Positions 16,682-27,427 of a DNA stretch of 64,000 nt are shown here, piece after piece. The stretch's first letter is position 1. Each line of letters begins with the position of its first letter. Made by a program: the position numbers and the translations under genes. Location: positions 496,001 to 560,000 of the forward strand of contig NZ_PXNN01000003.1 of assembly GCF_003007685.1 (NCBI RefSeq), read 5' to 3'. The DNA is from Marinobacter halophilus (GTDB lineage Bacteria; Pseudomonadota; Gammaproteobacteria; Pseudomonadales; Oleiphilaceae). Below the pieces are notes generated by a model, which was not told the DNA's origin, made no database searches, and saw nothing but the letters and a program-made list of their open reading frames with translations.

Positions 16682-18214
16682 ATGCTTGCTGTTGTCCACT
16701 CCCGCGCCAGTGTTGGCGTGTCTGCCCCGGTAGTGACTGTTGAAGTGCACTTGTCCGGTGGCCTGCCAGCGCTTTCAATTGTTGGCTTGCCCGAAACCGG
16801 CGTGCGCGAAAGCAAGGACCGGGTTCGCAGTGCTCTGCTGAATGCCGGCTTCGAGTTCCCTGCCCGTCGAATTACCATCAATCTTGCCCCTGCCGATTTA
16901 CCCAAAGAAGGCGGCCGTTTTGACCTGCCGATTGCTCTTGGCATTCTGGCCGCCTCTGGCCAGATTCCGGGCGAAAGCCTCAAAGATCTTGAGTTCATCG
17001 GTGAGCTATCCCTTGATGGTGCTTTGCGCCCTTTGAAAGGCGTGCTGCCAGCGGTATTGGCGGCACGGCAAGCGGGTCGCTCGCTGTTGCTGCCGCAAGA
17101 TAACGCCGAAGAAGCTGCCCTGGCCAGTAACGGTGATGTGCTGGCGGCAAGTCATATTCTGACGGTGTGTGAGCACCTGGCGGGTCGGGCCCGATTGGTG
17201 CCGCTGGTGCGGGCGGATTCGGCCGCCGACGCAGATCCGGCTGCCGATACTGCGGACCTGGCTGACGTTCGCGGCCAGCAAGTGCCCCGTCGGGCGCTGG
17301 AAGTGGCCGCTGCGGGAGCTCACAACCTGCTTTTTTTCGGTCCGCCGGGCACCGGTAAAAGCATGCTGGCCAGCCGGTTGCCCGGTATTTTGCCGGCATT
17401 GGACGACACCTCCGCCATGGAAGTGGCCAGTATTCACTCCGTTGCCGGGCTGCCGCTCAAGTCCGGCGGCTGGCGCCGGCCGCCGTTCCGGGCGCCGCAC
17501 CATACGGCCTCGGCGGTGGCGCTGGTCGGCGGTGGCAGCAGTCCCCGGCCTGGTGAAATCTCCCTGGCGCATCGGGGCGTGTTGTTCCTGGATGAACTGC
17601 CGGAATTTGAACGTCGGGTGCTGGAAGTGTTGCGCGAGCCCATGGAAACCGGCGAGATCGCCATCAGCCGTGCGGCCCGGCAAGTCACCTTTCCGGCCCG
17701 CTTCCAGGTAGTTGCCGCGATGAATCCTTGCCCCTGTGGCTACAGCGGCCATCCGACCATCGAGTGTCAGTGCACGCCACCGCAAATCATGCGTTACCGA
17801 TCAAAAATCTCCGGGCCTTTGCTGGATCGTTTTGATCTGCACGTCGAAGTGCCCGTGCAGTCAGGCGCGGTATTATTGGGCGCTGGCGAAGCCGGTGAGG
17901 CCAGTGCCAGGGTGCGGGAGCGGGTCCTTCAGGCCAGAACCATGCAGGCGGAGCGAGGTGTGCTGAATGCCAGCCTGGCGGGACGAGCGCTTGATAACGC
18001 CTGCCATCTCGATGCTGACAGCGAACGGTTGTTGGCCAGCGCGATGGAAAAGCTGGGTCTGTCGGCCCGGGCTCTGCACCGGATTTTGCGGGTTGCGCGC
18101 ACACTGGCGGACCTTGACGGCCAGTCGGTGCTTACCCGGAACCATCTGGTCGAGGCGCTGGGCTATCGGCAACTGGATCGCCAGCATGGGCACAATTCGG
18201 TTGTCTCCTCCTGA
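16682..18214 (+). CDS. comM: Mg-chelatase-like AAA+ helicase ComM
   Basis: ComM is a hexameric AAA+ helicase that promotes branch migration during natural transformation; it is also widespread in non-competent bacteria. The 510-residue protein starts with the ChlI-type N-terminal fold (SIVGLPETGV, INLAPADLPKEGGRFDLP). The Walker A motif GPPGTGKSML and Walker B LFLDELPEF follow, then the Mg-chelatase C-terminal domain. AAGGAAGG upstream selects the ATG at 16682. The type IV pilus genes pilT/pilU in the same window would fit a transformation role, but competence itself is not shown. Confidence 0.93.
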   Translation: MLAVVHSRASVGVSAPVVTVEVHLSGGLPALSIVGLPETGVRESKDRVRSALLNAGFEFPARRITINLAPADLPKEGGRFDLPIALGILAASGQIPGESLKDLEFIGELSLDGALRPLKGVLPAVLAARQAGRSLLLPQDNAEEAALASNGDVLAASHILTVCEHLAGRARLVPLVRADSAADADPAADTADLADVRGQQVPRRALEVAAAGAHNLLFFGPPGTGKSMLASRLPGILPALDDTSAMEVASIHSVAGLPLKSGGWRRPPFRAPHHTASAVALVGGGSSPRPGEISLAHRGVLFLDELPEFERRVLEVLREPMETGEIAISRAARQVTFPARFQVVAAMNPCPCGYSGHPTIECQCTPPQIMRYRSKISGPLLDRFDLHVEVPVQSGAVLLGAGEAGEASARVRERVLQARTMQAERGVLNASLAGRALDNACHLDADSERLLASAMEKLGLSARALHRILRVARTLADLDGQSVLTRNHLVEALGYRQLDRQHGHNSVVSS

Positions 18215-18286
18215 GCCGGCGGACTCTGGTAAACTGATCGGTAACTTCCCGATAATCAAATCCGCAGTGACGGTTGAGGACGACAG

Positions 18287-19012
18287 ATGACTGACCAGAA
18301 TGAGCCCCAGGACTCCTCCGGAGAAAACCCGGTCACAACCCGTCGTGGTGTGCGCAGTTTTGTGTTGCGCCAGGGCCGGATGACCGAAGGTCAAAAAAAA
18401 GCCTATGAGCGTAGTTGGCCCAAGTATGGCCTGAGCCGGGAAAACGGCATGATCGACCCCAGGCAAGTATTTGGCCGGGACAACATGCTCAATCTTGAAA
18501 TCGGTTTTGGCATGGGCAAATCGCTGGCGGACATGGCCGAAGCGGCCCCGGAACAGGACTTCATCGGTGTTGAAGTGCATTTGCCCGGTGTGGGTGCCCT
18601 GCTGAAAGAAGTGGAAGACCGGGGATTAGAAAACGTTCGTGTCTACAGCATCGATGCCAACGACGTGATTGACCTGTGCCTGCCAGATGCCAGCCTGGAC
18701 CGGGTGATGGTGTTCTTTCCGGACCCATGGCACAAAAAGAAGCATCATAAGCGGCGCCTGGTTCAGCATGAATTTGTACAGCGAATTCGTCATAAATTGC
18801 GGGTGGGCGGCATTCTGCACCTGGCGACCGATTGGGAAAACTACGCTGAATACATGATGGAGGTGATGGCGGACTCTGAAGGTTTTGCCAACGTTCAGGA
18901 GCAAGGTGGCTTCTCACCGCGGCCGGCGGAACGCCCGATTACCAAGTTTGAGAAACGTGGGGAAAACCTGGGGCACGGCGTTTGGGATCTGTTGTTCTAT
19001 CGCACCAATTGA
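18287..19012 (+). CDS. trmB: tRNA (guanine-N7-)-methyltransferase
   Basis: TrmB makes m7G46 in the variable loop of tRNAs with SAM as donor. The 241-residue protein has the SAM motif [15 protein letters not shown] near residues 69-83, [13 protein letters not shown], and the family signature [18 protein letters not shown] variable, charged N-terminal tail of about 25 residues is normal. It lies 73 bases after comM on the same strand and is convergent with the membrane protein at 19034. Confidence 0.95.
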   Translation: MTDQNEPQDSSGENPVTTRRGVRSFVLRQGRMTEGQKKAYERSWPKYGLSRENGMIDPRQVFGRDNMLNLEIGFGMGKSLADMAEAAPEQDFIGVEVHLPGVGALLKEVEDRGLENVRVYSIDANDVIDLCLPDASLDRVMVFFPDPWHKKKHHKRRLVQHEFVQRIRHKLRVGGILHLATDWENYAEYMMEVMADSEGFANVQEQGGFSPRPAERPITKFEKRGENLGHGVWDLLFYRTN

Positions 19013-19033
19013 AGCTCTTGTCCGGGCACTCGT

Positions 19034-19585
19034 TCAGGATGAATGACTGAGCGAGTGCCGCCGGGCAGCCCGGATGATCACCAGCCCCGCCACGCCCAGC
19101 ACAAGCCCGGTAATCTTGATCAGCGCCAGTATGGTGGCGGTCATGCTCATGGAATCGGTGGGCGGAGCCAGGTTGTTCAGCAGTACAATGTTTTCTGCAA
19201 TGTCACTCACGCCAGCGATCACGAACAGCAGGCGCACCCAGCGAGCCACCATTCGCTCCCGAATGCCTGGCCGGTCGCGGGTGAGGTGTCTGGTCAACTG
19301 CAACAAGGCGGCCAGATAGGCCACAATAAACAGGAAGTCTACCCAGAGCGAGAGCTGTGCCCAAAGCAGCCCGCCTTCCCGCCAGCTACGGATAATCGCA
19401 TAAGATTGCTCGGCAGTACCAGCCAGCTGAAAACTGACCATACCCTGAGGCGCGGAACTTGTTTTCAGGGGTTGGTTTAACGCCATCAACACCAGAAACA
19501 GCGCCACTGCTACCGCGATTGAAATTTTCATTGGCAGTCGCATGGCACGGGGCCGGGGTGCCGGAGAGTGCTGAGCTGAGTCCAT
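19034..19585 (-). CDS. Small polytopic membrane protein of unknown function
   Basis: The 183-residue protein has four likely membrane helices: about residues 20-38, 78-98, 112-132 and 148-168. A periplasmic loop of about 40 residues follows the first helix. I do not recognise a named family. The ATG overlaps the hemW stop by one base (TGATG), so it is the last gene of the metX-metW-DUF4426-rdgB-hemW operon. A weak inverted repeat (GGCACTCG/CGAGTGCC) surrounds its stop. Confidence 0.7.
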   Translation of the reverse strand: MDSAQHSPAPRPRAMRLPMKISIAVAVALFLVLMALNQPLKTSSAPQGMVSFQLAGTAEQSYAIIRSWREGGLLWAQLSLWVDFLFIVAYLAALLQLTRHLTRDRPGIRERMVARWVRLLFVIAGVSDIAENIVLLNNLAPPTDSMSMTATILALIKITGLVLGVAGLVIIRAARRHSLSHSS

Positions 19586-20733
19586 CAGAGAAAATGTTCC
19601 AGCAAACTGTTCAGATAACGCTGACCCTGCTCCGTCGCCTGGATGCGATGGGGGGTTAGCAGGTGTTTGTTACGCAACTGTTGAAGTTGTACCGCAACTG
19701 ACGACAAGGGTAAACCTGTACGATCAAGGTACATAGCTTCCGTGGTGCCCCGTTTCAGCCTTAAGGCGTTCATCATGAATTCCAGTGGCCGTTCTTCTGG
19801 CTCGATGTCTTCGCTGCCGGCCGTTCGGGAGCCGATGCGATTCAGGTACGCCTCCGGCTGCCGGGTTTTCCAGTAACGCCGGATGCGACCGTCCGCCAGG
19901 CTGACTTTGCCATGGCCGCCGGCGCCCAGCGCCAGATAATCTCCAAACATCCAGTAGTTGAGATTGTGACGGCTTTCCGAGCCGGGCAGGCTCCAGGCTG
20001 ACACTTCGTAGTCGTTAAATCCCGAGGCGCGCAGCAAGTTGCCACCCTGCTGATAGATGTCCCAGAGCCGGTCGTCATCCGGCAACTCCGGCGGCCGCGA
20101 GAAAAACTCGGTGTTGGGCTCGATGGTTAACTGGTACCAGGACAGGTGGGCTGGCTGGTGGGCGAGGGCCTCGCGCAGGTCCGTCAAGGCCTGTTCCGGA
20201 GTCTGGCCGGGCAGGCCATGCATCAGATCGATGTTGAAGTTATCGAACCCGGCCGACCGGGCGGTTTCGATGGCCTGATGCGCCATGGTCTGGTCGTGAA
20301 TACGGCCCAGCGCAGTCAGCTGCTCGGGTTGAAAACTCTGTACCCCGATCGACAGCCGGTTGATACCCGCCTCACGAAAACGTTCGAAACGGCCGGCTTC
20401 CAGGGCGCCCGGATTGGCCTCCAGAGTGATTTCAGCGTCTGCTGAAAAGGCCAGGCGCTGGCGCAGTTGTTCAAAAAGCTTGTGGTAAAACCCTCCACTC
20501 ATCAGCGAGGGGGTGCCGCCGCCCACAAAGACACTTTTGATTGGGCGCTCACGAACAAAACTGAGATCGTGATCGAGATCTTCCAGGATGGCCTTCAGAT
20601 AGGCGTCTTCCGGGATGTCACCCTGAATCGCGTGGGAATTGAAGTCACAGTAGGGGCACTTGCGCACGCACCAGGGTACGTGGAGGTAAAGGCTCAGTGG
20701 CGGGGACACCGCCACAGGGGCAGTAGATGTCAC
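19585..20733 (-). CDS. hemW: Radical SAM heme chaperone HemW
   Basis: HemW is a radical-SAM-fold protein that binds and delivers heme to respiratory enzymes. It was formerly annotated as oxygen-independent coproporphyrinogen oxidase but is distinct from HemN. Using the GTG at 20733 the protein has 382 residues, and the iron-sulfur cysteines are Cys22, Cys26 and Cys29 (CVRKCPYC). The extra cysteine of true HemN is absent. Conserved blocks [14 protein letters not shown] and [10 protein letters not shown] are present. The GTG overlaps the rdgB stop (GTGA), which decides the start against an in-frame codon at 20829 inside rdgB. Confidence 0.92.
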   Translation of the reverse strand: MTSTAPVAVSPPLSLYLHVPWCVRKCPYCDFNSHAIQGDIPEDAYLKAILEDLDHDLSFVRERPIKSVFVGGGTPSLMSGGFYHKLFEQLRQRLAFSADAEITLEANPGALEAGRFERFREAGINRLSIGVQSFQPEQLTALGRIHDQTMAHQAIETARSAGFDNFNIDLMHGLPGQTPEQALTDLREALAHQPAHLSWYQLTIEPNTEFFSRPPELPDDDRLWDIYQQGGNLLRASGFNDYEVSAWSLPGSESRHNLNYWMFGDYLALGAGGHGKVSLADGRIRRYWKTRQPEAYLNRIGSRTAGSEDIEPEERPLEFMMNALRLKRGTTEAMYLDRTGLPLSSVAVQLQQLRNKHLLTPHRIQATEQGQRYLNSLLEHFL

Positions 20734-21341
20734 GTCTCCGCCCGAAGTTGCGCCAGCAAGCTGGCCAGCGCCCGGCCTCGGTGACTGATCTTGCCTTTTT
20801 GCTGGCGGGTCAGCTCGGCGGCACTGCAATGGTGTTCCGGTGACAGAAACACCGGATCATAGCCGAAGCCACCGTCACCCCGTGGGCTGGTCAGAATTTG
20901 CCCGGGCCAGCGACCATGACAAATGATCGGTGTCGGGTCTTCGGCGTGTCGCAAGTAAACCAGGACACAGTGGAACTGGGCACTGCGCTGGTCTTCGGGT
21001 ACCTGCTGCATGGCGGCGAGCAGAGCCTGAACATTGTCGCCATCGGTGGCGTTGTCGCCGGCATAACGGGCCGAGCGCACCCCTGGTTGGCCATTCAGGG
21101 CATCGACCGCCAGCCCGCTGTCGTCGGCCAATGCCGGCAATCCCGTTGTTCTGGCGGCGTGACGGGCCTTCAGAATGGCATTTTCGACAAAGGTGACCGC
21201 GGGCTCTTCTGCCTCGCTGACGCCCAGTTCACCCTGGGCCACCGGTTGCAGGCCCAGCGGGCTGAGCAAGTCGCTGAGCTCAGCAATCTTGCCCTTATTG
21301 TTGCTGGCGATGACGAGAGTCTGTTTCATGGCGTCAGTCAT
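20730..21341 (-). CDS. rdgB: XTP/dITP pyrophosphatase
   Basis: A Ham1-family nucleotide-hygiene enzyme that removes non-canonical purine triphosphates (dITP, XTP) before they enter DNA or RNA. It has 203 residues. The N-terminal [11 protein letters not shown] motif, the catalytic [15 protein letters not shown] segment and GFGYDPVF are intact. The ATG at 21341 overlaps the end of the DUF4426 gene by eight bases; an ATG four codons in is an alternative. The chain of overlapping genes from metX downstream implies one transcript. Confidence 0.95.
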   Translation of the reverse strand: MTDAMKQTLVIASNNKGKIAELSDLLSPLGLQPVAQGELGVSEAEEPAVTFVENAILKARHAARTTGLPALADDSGLAVDALNGQPGVRSARYAGDNATDGDNVQALLAAMQQVPEDQRSAQFHCVLVYLRHAEDPTPIICHGRWPGQILTSPRGDGGFGYDPVFLSPEHHCSAAELTRQQKGKISHRGRALASLLAQLRAET

Positions 21342-21780
21342 TGAACAGGGTGTGTGAAAAGCGGACTTGCAGATCCTGATTATGGCCTGCCGGTCGGGCC
21401 TTGAGGTTGAATGTCATCAGGTCGCCAGTGCGATACTGGTACTGGGCAATGAAATAGACCGCGTCGCCTTCCTGAATGCGCCGGAACGCCAGGAAATTTA
21501 CCTGCTGGATATCGTTGGATACCTGGCCCTCAACCTGACCGCCCACAGGGCGAATCTGGCCGTGTTCTCCTTCAGTCATAATTGAAATGTTGATAATGCC
21601 AATACTCCGACTGCGCTGGAGATTGTTGTCTTTGGCGACTTGAGGGTCCAGAAAGGTGCTGGGAAAGACACTCCAATGCACCTGATATTTACCGAAATCC
21701 GTTTGACCGGCCTGAGCCTGAGTCAACATGAAGAGGCCGAGGACCAGAGTCAGCAGTTGTGTTATGGAACGAGTGATCAT
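21334..21780 (-). CDS. Exported DUF4426 protein
   Basis: A 148-residue protein with a cleavable signal peptide (about residues 1-24, ending TQAQA) and a predicted periplasmic beta-rich domain. Members of DUF4426 sit between metW and rdgB in pseudomonads; their function is unknown. The ATG overlaps the metW stop (ATGA), which identifies the true start. The in-frame extension to 21915 lies inside metW. Confidence 0.85.
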   Translation of the reverse strand: MITRSITQLLTLVLGLFMLTQAQAGQTDFGKYQVHWSVFPSTFLDPQVAKDNNLQRSRSIGIINISIMTEGEHGQIRPVGGQVEGQVSNDIQQVNFLAFRRIQEGDAVYFIAQYQYRTGDLMTFNLKARPAGHNQDLQVRFSHTLFND

Positions 21781-22382
21781 TTTGCGTTCTCCCGTGTGAT
21801 TCGATAGATGGCAATTTCGCCCAACAGGTTGGGCCACAGTCGTGCCAGCCAGCTGTTCTGGTGCTGGCCGTCGACGACTCGCCGGCTTTTGATCCGAATG
21901 CCTTTTTGCCGGCACAACGCCTCAAAATCCTTGAAGGTGCACAACCGGATATTTGGGGTGTTGTACCATTTATACGGCAGTGCCTCTGATTCGGGCATAC
22001 GACCGCTGAGCGTTAATCCCCAACGTAGCCGCCAGTGAGCAAAATTGGGGAAAGTGACAATGCCTTCACGACCAACCCGCAGCATTTCTTCAATGACCTT
22101 GTCCGGGCGGCGAACCGCTTGCAGAGCCTGGGTCATCAGCACCACGTCGAACATACCGTCATCAAAGTTTACCAGGCCCTGGGTGTCCAGGTTCTGTTCG
22201 ATGACGCTCACACCGCGGCCCATGCAGGTGGTGATGTGGTCCGGGTTGATCTCAAGGCCGAAGCCGGTCGCCCCGCGTTCCCTTTGCAGAAAATCAAGCA
22301 AAGTGCCATTGCCACAGCCCAGGTCCAGAACGTGATCACCCGGTTGTACCCACTGCTGAATAATTTCAAGATCGGGTCTCAT
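21777..22382 (-). CDS. metW: MetW, methionine biosynthesis methyltransferase-like protein
   Basis: A 201-residue class I SAM-dependent methyltransferase-fold protein. The SAM motif [15 protein letters not shown] lies near residues 19-33. MetW is required with MetX for homoserine acylation in several proteobacteria and appears to act with it, although the precise reaction is unsettled. It overlaps metX by four bases (ATGA) and also overlaps the DUF4426 gene downstream. Confidence 0.93.
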   Translation of the reverse strand: MRPDLEIIQQWVQPGDHVLDLGCGNGTLLDFLQRERGATGFGLEINPDHITTCMGRGVSVIEQNLDTQGLVNFDDGMFDVVLMTQALQAVRRPDKVIEEMLRVGREGIVTFPNFAHWRLRWGLTLSGRMPESEALPYKWYNTPNIRLCTFKDFEALCRQKGIRIKSRRVVDGQHQNSWLARLWPNLLGEIAIYRITRENAK

Positions 22383-23527
22383 GCGCCTACCTCCCGTGCA
22401 ACCCGGTCCAGATAGGCAGTAAAGATATCGGTATAGCGGGGGGTCGGTATCAAAAACGCATCGTGGCCCCAGGGCGCATCGATTTCCGCGTAACTGACTT
22501 TTTTGCGAGCCTGAATCATGGCGTTTACCATTTCTTCGGAGCGGGCGGGGGTGAATCGCCAGTCTGTACTGAATGACAGTACCAGAAATTCACATTGCGC
22601 GGGCGCTAGCGCCTTGGCCAGATCTCCGCCGGCGGCATACGCCGGGTCGAAATAATCCAGGGCGCGGGTCATCAGCAGATACGTGTTGGCATCAAAACTC
22701 TCAGAGAACCGCTCGCCCTGATAACGCAGGTAACTTTCCACCTGAAATTCCGCATCAAAACCGAACTTGTAGGCCTCTTCGCGCAATTCCCGGCCAAACT
22801 TTTCACCCATGGAGGCGTCGGATAGGTAAGTGATATGTCCGACCATTCTTGCCAGCATCAAGCCCCGGCGTGGGAGAGTTTCGAAATCCTGGTACCGGCC
22901 GTCATGAAACTCCCGGTCAGACGTAATGGCCTGGCGTGCCACTTCGTTGAAGGCGATGTTTTGAGCGCTGAGCCTGGGTGTGGAGGCGATGATCAGCGCG
23001 TGCCGTAGGCGCTCCGGGTAGTCCAGGCTCCATTGCAGGGCTTGCATGCCCCCCAGTGAACCGCCAACCACGGCCGCCCATTGCTCGATACCGAGATGGT
23101 CAGCTAACCGGGCCTGACTTTTAACCCAGTCTGCCACGGTAATGACCGGGAATTCCGGGCCATAAGGTTTGCCGGTGGCCGGATTGATCGAGCTGGGCCC
23201 GGTGCTGCCATGGCAGCCGCCGAGGTTGTTCAGGCTGACCACAAAAAAACGACTGGTGTCGATGGGCTTGCCGGGGCCGATGCAGCTGTCCCACCAGCCT
23301 GGTTTGCGTTCTTCCATGGTGCGATAACCGGCCGCATGGTGGTGGCCGCTCAGAGCATGGCAGATCAGAATTGCATTGCTGGCATCCGGATTAAGGGTGC
23401 CATAGGTTTCCACCACCAGATCGAAACGTTCCAGGGTCTGGCCGCAGGCCAGCGCTATAGGCTCATCAAAAGGGATGGTTTGAGGGCTAACAAGGCCTAC
23501 GGAATCCGAGGGCAGGGAATCAGGCAT
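22379..23527 (-). CDS. metX: Homoserine O-acyltransferase MetX
   Basis: An alpha/beta-hydrolase-fold acyltransferase that activates homoserine for methionine synthesis. The 382-residue protein has the nucleophile elbow [10 protein letters not shown] with Ser157, and a C-terminal histidine in PWGHDAFL. The conserved [12 protein letters not shown] stretch binds substrate. The metX-metW pairing in gammaproteobacteria is often associated with succinyl- rather than acetyl-CoA specificity; I cannot decide which from the visible residues. It is the first gene of a five- to six-gene overlapping operon. Its promoter should lie in the 172-base gap after the GTPase gene. Confidence 0.93.
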   Translation of the reverse strand: MPDSLPSDSVGLVSPQTIPFDEPIALACGQTLERFDLVVETYGTLNPDASNAILICHALSGHHHAAGYRTMEERKPGWWDSCIGPGKPIDTSRFFVVSLNNLGGCHGSTGPSSINPATGKPYGPEFPVITVADWVKSQARLADHLGIEQWAAVVGGSLGGMQALQWSLDYPERLRHALIIASTPRLSAQNIAFNEVARQAITSDREFHDGRYQDFETLPRRGLMLARMVGHITYLSDASMGEKFGRELREEAYKFGFDAEFQVESYLRYQGERFSESFDANTYLLMTRALDYFDPAYAAGGDLAKALAPAQCEFLVLSFSTDWRFTPARSEEMVNAMIQARKKVSYAEIDAPWGHDAFLIPTPRYTDIFTAYLDRVAREVGA

Positions 23528-23663
23528 GGGTGTGATGAGTTCCTGGTCCGGTCCACAAGTGTCTGGCCACAGGCCATGAGTTGTGCGGAAGTTCGCGACA
23601 ACGTTGCAGTTTAAAGGGGGGTGGGGGTTGCTGCAACCGGTGTGTGTTGGTGACGCAGGTTTT

Positions 23664-23694
23664 CGGGGCCTGGGCGAAGGTCGCCCAGGCCCCG
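23664..23694. terminator. Very strong hairpin just after the dynamin-like gene
   Basis: Perfect 14-bp GC-rich stem CGGGGCCTGGGCGA with a 3-base loop, six bases past the stop at 23700. No T-run follows on the minus strand (GAAAACC), so it may act as a pause or 3'-end stabiliser rather than a classical terminator. Confidence 0.6.
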
Positions 23695-23699
23695 GACGC

Positions 23700-25664
23700 T
23701 CAAACGGCGCCGGAGATATTGACGACTTTCTGCTGGATCATGGTGGGGGCCGGTTTACGGATTTGTCGCATCATGGCGTCGGCCAGCTCCAGCTGCCGCT
23801 TCAGGTCGGTAATGGTGTTCTGTAGCCGTTCCCGTTCGGCGCGGCTGTCCCGGTCACTGCGCACCATGTCCCGCAGGCGGCGAATCTGGTGTTCCAGCAG
23901 CTGCTTCTGCTCCATGGAGTACTGCATGATCGGCAGCAGAGCCTCCTGCGGCCAGCGTTCGACGTCTTTGCGTACTCTATCGTGCAGGGTGCGGGCCTCG
24001 CCAACCATCACGTTGAAGAACCGGCGAACCAGCAGTGACTGCTCGGTGAGCAGATTCTTCGGGCTGATGCGGAAACGCTTGGCCTTTTTGCGAAGCTCCC
24101 GGATGGCGATGACGTGACGACCTGCTCGCAACGGAATCGGCTCCAGATGTCTTGCCCGGGTGTCTTCGTTGTATCGGCGATAAATAGCAGCGACCATCTT
24201 TTCCGCCAGTCGGCCTTCGGCGAGCAGGTTGCTCAGGTCGCTTTCCAGCAGTTCGAAGAAGTGATCCATGGCCCGGTTCATGCCGGCGGTGGTCCAGCTT
24301 TTGGACATCATGTGGCGGACCTTGTCGGCATGGCTTTCAAACCGGTCCTCGGCTACCAGCTTTGTCAGCATGTCGCCTTGGGAGCCCATCAGTCGTCGGG
24401 ATGAGCGCAGCGTGATCAGTTTCTTGTAATAGAAGTCGTAATCTTTTTGGGCCCGGTCCGCCATCCGGCTCAGTGCCGGTTTGTCCATGGTTGTGCCGGT
24501 GCAGGCCTGGCGCTCTTCTTCCAGCGACTCCAGGCGGTATTGCATGGCGGCCTGACTGTTTTGCAACATGCCCAACAGATCGTTGATCAGGTTCTGGGTA
24601 ATCAGCTGCTCTTTGTGCATCAGAATGCGCTGAATAATCAGATGCTCAAGCTGGCCGATGTTGGAGCGCTGCAACAGCTCGCTATCCTTGCGCACCCGGG
24701 CCAGCAAACCCTGCTTGGCTGACAGTGGAATCACATCCTGCTGACGGATACTCAAGTGATCAGCGGTGTAGCTGCGCACCCGTTCGATGGCATCGTTGGT
24801 GTGCTGCTCGCCTTGCAGGTCGTCCCACATCACGTCAATCTTGTTCAGCACCGCAAAGCGACCGGCGCGATGATCGGCGTGCTCGGTGTCGATGTGCTCT
24901 TTCCAGATGGTCATATCGCTGGCGGTCACGCCGGTGTCGGCGCTCAACACAAAAATGACTGCATGAGCCCGGGGCAGCATGCTGATGGTCAGCTCGGGCT
25001 CAGAGCCCAAGGCGTTCAGGCCCGGCGTATCGAGAATGCGAAGGCCCCGTTCGAACATCGGGTGACGAATACTGATCTGGGCGTTTCGCCAAGCGGGCAC
25101 CAGTACGTTGCCGGGATTGTTGCGATCATGCTCGAGCATGTCTTCGTCGAAACCCAGTTTTCGGGCTTCGTCCGGCGCAACGCTCTTGACCCGGGCAACT
25201 TCGGCCAGCACCTCACGCATGATCTCGGGATTACGCTCATCGAGGTCGTGCTTGACCCAGCGCTCCGGCTGTTTGCGCAGTTGCTGCAGAGAGAGCTCGC
25301 CGGTCCGGGTCTCGATCGGCAGCAATAGCAGATAATTCTGGTTGGCGCTGCGGTCGTAGAACAGCTCAGTAGGGCACATGGTGGTCCGGCCGGCTTGCGA
25401 TGGCAGCATGCGCTGGCCGTATTCGGCGAAAAACAGCGCGTTGATCAGCTCGGTTTTGCCTCGTGAGTACTCGCCGACAAAGGCAATGGTCAGCTCATCT
25501 TCGATAAGCAGTTCAAGACCATGCCGGATACGAGTACTGACGTCTTCAGAGAATAGATTGTTGTCCTGCAGCCACAACCGATATCGGCCAATTTGCCGGA
25601 TCAGCTCTTTTTTCCAGTTGTGATAGGCCTCAACCTGCTGCGACAGAGTTCCCTGCTGATTCAT
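23700..25664 (-). CDS. Bacterial dynamin-like GTPase
   Basis: A 654-residue large GTPase of the dynamin superfamily. The G domain has G1 GEYSRGKT (residues 64-71), G2 threonines in GRTTMCPT (about 93-99), G3 DTPG (212-215) and G4 NKID (274-277). A long helical region follows, with a C-terminal coiled coil (about 590-640) rich in Arg and Glu. No clear transmembrane paddle is visible, so membrane remodelling is uncertain; relatives such as CrfC have been tied to chromosome or replication-clamp positioning. It sits between yggT and metX, isolated by hairpins on both sides. Confidence 0.85.
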   Translation of the reverse strand: MNQQGTLSQQVEAYHNWKKELIRQIGRYRLWLQDNNLFSEDVSTRIRHGLELLIEDELTIAFVGEYSRGKTELINALFFAEYGQRMLPSQAGRTTMCPTELFYDRSANQNYLLLLPIETRTGELSLQQLRKQPERWVKHDLDERNPEIMREVLAEVARVKSVAPDEARKLGFDEDMLEHDRNNPGNVLVPAWRNAQISIRHPMFERGLRILDTPGLNALGSEPELTISMLPRAHAVIFVLSADTGVTASDMTIWKEHIDTEHADHRAGRFAVLNKIDVMWDDLQGEQHTNDAIERVRSYTADHLSIRQQDVIPLSAKQGLLARVRKDSELLQRSNIGQLEHLIIQRILMHKEQLITQNLINDLLGMLQNSQAAMQYRLESLEEERQACTGTTMDKPALSRMADRAQKDYDFYYKKLITLRSSRRLMGSQGDMLTKLVAEDRFESHADKVRHMMSKSWTTAGMNRAMDHFFELLESDLSNLLAEGRLAEKMVAAIYRRYNEDTRARHLEPIPLRAGRHVIAIRELRKKAKRFRISPKNLLTEQSLLVRRFFNVMVGEARTLHDRVRKDVERWPQEALLPIMQYSMEQKQLLEHQIRRLRDMVRSDRDSRAERERLQNTITDLKRQLELADAMMRQIRKPAPTMIQQKVVNISGAV

Positions 25665-25822
25665 TGGATCATCCTTCTGCGCGACTTCCGGGTTCTCTCC
25701 CAGGGAGCTTCCGGAGAGTTCCCGGCGTACCTCTGGCTTCCTGAGTTAAATGACGTTAAGGATAGCTTGTTTGTTCAGGCAGTTGCGGTGAGCCAGTCGG
25801 TGTTTTACCGCGTGTTCAGCGC

Positions 25823-25879
25823 CAAAAACAAAAAAAGACTGCAGGATCAATTGGTTGACTCTGCAGCCCTGGTTTTTTT
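25823..25879. terminator. Terminator between yggT and the dynamin-like gene
   Basis: A 14-base arm (25837-25850) pairs with 25855-25868 with a few mismatches around CTGCAG. It is bordered by A/T tracts on both sides, so a T-run follows on either strand. It separates yggT from the GTPase gene. The surrounding 259 bases are AT-richer than the neighbours and hold no other gene. Confidence 0.65.
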
Positions 25880-25923
25880 AGAGGCGGGTAAGTCTGTAAA
25901 GAAATGTATACTTGTGATGCAGG

Positions 25924-26508
25924 TTACATTCCCAGGCCAATGGCGCCCAGTCCGGCGGCCAGCTTCATGTGATCAATCATCACCGAAATCACGTTCAGGA
26001 TCAGAAACACGATGATCGGGGACAGGTCCAGCCCCCCCATTGAAGGCATAATCTTGCGCACCGGACGCATCACGGGTTCGGTGATCTGTGCTACCAGTTG
26101 AATGGCCGGATGTCCGCTTTGCGGTGCAATCCAGCTCACCACTACCACGGCAATCACCGACCAGAAGTAGATTTTCACGATCAGGCCAAGCACGTTCAGC
26201 ACGGCCCAGACCAGCAGGGTCAGCGGATTGATCGCCGGTATGCCACCATTCAAAGCTACCAGAATCAGAAAGAAGGTGATGGCCTGAATGATTATGGCCA
26301 GCACCAGGGCGGCACCGTCAATGCCGCCTAATACCGGGATAACCCGGCGCATGGGATGCAAGGGTGGATTGGTAGCTTTCACCACAAACTGGGTGATCGG
26401 GTTGTAGAAATCGGCCCGGGCCAGCTGCAACAGAAAGCGCAGCAGTACAATGGTCATGTAAAAGGTGGATGCGATCAGCAAGATCGTAATCACAATATCT
26501 GCCAGCAT
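25924..26508 (-). CDS. yggT: YggT family membrane protein
   Basis: A 194-residue inner-membrane protein made of two YGGT repeats. Each has a hydrophobic helix pair around a conserved NP-x-x-x-P-x-R pattern: NPPLHPMRRVIP near residue 47 and TEPVMRPVRKIMP near 147. YggT proteins have been linked to osmotic tolerance and membrane organisation, but no biochemical role is settled. It follows proC by 22 bases on the same strand, the common proC-yggT order. Confidence 0.9.
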   Translation of the reverse strand: MLADIVITILLIASTFYMTIVLLRFLLQLARADFYNPITQFVVKATNPPLHPMRRVIPVLGGIDGAALVLAIIIQAITFFLILVALNGGIPAINPLTLLVWAVLNVLGLIVKIYFWSVIAVVVVSWIAPQSGHPAIQLVAQITEPVMRPVRKIMPSMGGLDLSPIIVFLILNVISVMIDHMKLAAGLGAIGLGM

Positions 26509-26530
26509 GAAGCCGTGTCTCCGTTATCGA

Positions 26531-27364
26531 TTACTGTTTGTCTGCCATTTCCCGGGACATTACCCGGGAGCGCTCGAACGCGGCACCGTAAGCTTTTTTC
26601 ACCAGATCTCTCAGGCCACCCTCCTCGAAGGTGTTGACCGCTTGCTCTGTGGTGCCACCGGGCGACATCACGTTACGTTTGAGCTGGGCCGGGTCCTGAT
26701 CACTGCGCCCTGCCATTTCAGCGGCACCGGCCATGGTCTGGATGGCCAGCTCCCGGGCCGTTGCGGGTGTAATGCCGGCGGCGGTCGCGGCTTCTTCCAG
26801 TGCTTCAAGCATCAGGAAGAAATAGGCGGGCCCGCTGCCAGACAACGCTGTCACGCCGTGCAGCAGATTTTCGTCATCGACCCACAACGCCGTGCCAACG
26901 CTCTCAAACATCGACTGCACCGCGTCTTTTTGGTCAGTTTTGACCTGGTCGTTGGCAAACAGGCCGGCTGCGCCTTTGCCAACCAGAGACGGGGTGTTCG
27001 GCATGACCCGCACCAACGGCATACCGCCACCGAGCCACTGGTCCAGGGTCTCTACGGTCAGGCCGGCGGCAATCGACACCATCAGCGGGCGGGTGTTCTG
27101 AACCACCGGGGCAATGTCACTGCACACTTCGGCCATCACCTGTGGCTTTACCGCCAGCACCACAATGTCTGCCTGCTGAGCGCAGTAGCGGTTGTCGGTA
27201 GTCACGCTCACGCCAAAACGTTTGCGAATGGTCTGCAGATGGTCATCGGCTGGGGCGCTGACCCAGATATCATTAGCCTGATAGCCGCTGTCCAGCATGC
27301 CGCCAATGATGGCACTGGCCATGTTGCCGGCACCGATAAAAGAAATCGTGGGTGATTTACTCAA
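26531..27364 (-). CDS. proC: Pyrroline-5-carboxylate reductase
   Basis: The last step of proline synthesis: NADPH-dependent reduction of pyrroline-5-carboxylate. The 277-residue protein has the N-terminal dinucleotide motif FIGAGNMASAIIGGML and the C-terminal family signature covering ALSGSGPAYFFLMLEAL and MSPGGTTEQAV. The length is typical. It follows yggS by 63 bases on the same strand. Confidence 0.96.
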   Translation of the reverse strand: MSKSPTISFIGAGNMASAIIGGMLDSGYQANDIWVSAPADDHLQTIRKRFGVSVTTDNRYCAQQADIVVLAVKPQVMAEVCSDIAPVVQNTRPLMVSIAAGLTVETLDQWLGGGMPLVRVMPNTPSLVGKGAAGLFANDQVKTDQKDAVQSMFESVGTALWVDDENLLHGVTALSGSGPAYFFLMLEALEEAATAAGITPATARELAIQTMAGAAEMAGRSDQDPAQLKRNVMSPGGTTEQAVNTFEEGGLRDLVKKAYGAAFERSRVMSREMADKQ

Positions 27365-27427
27365 GATTTACTCCAGGGCATGGGTCGGTTAATAGGTTGA
27401 TTGAGATCATAGCAGGAACCGGCCAAT

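Noticed and set aside
17006..17785. 259-codon minus-strand frame
   Set aside because: Antisense to comM; low-complexity composition rich in Gln, Arg and His typical of shadow frames.
26465..27355. 296-codon plus-strand frame
   Set aside because: Antisense to proC; the proC motifs are complete on the minus strand.
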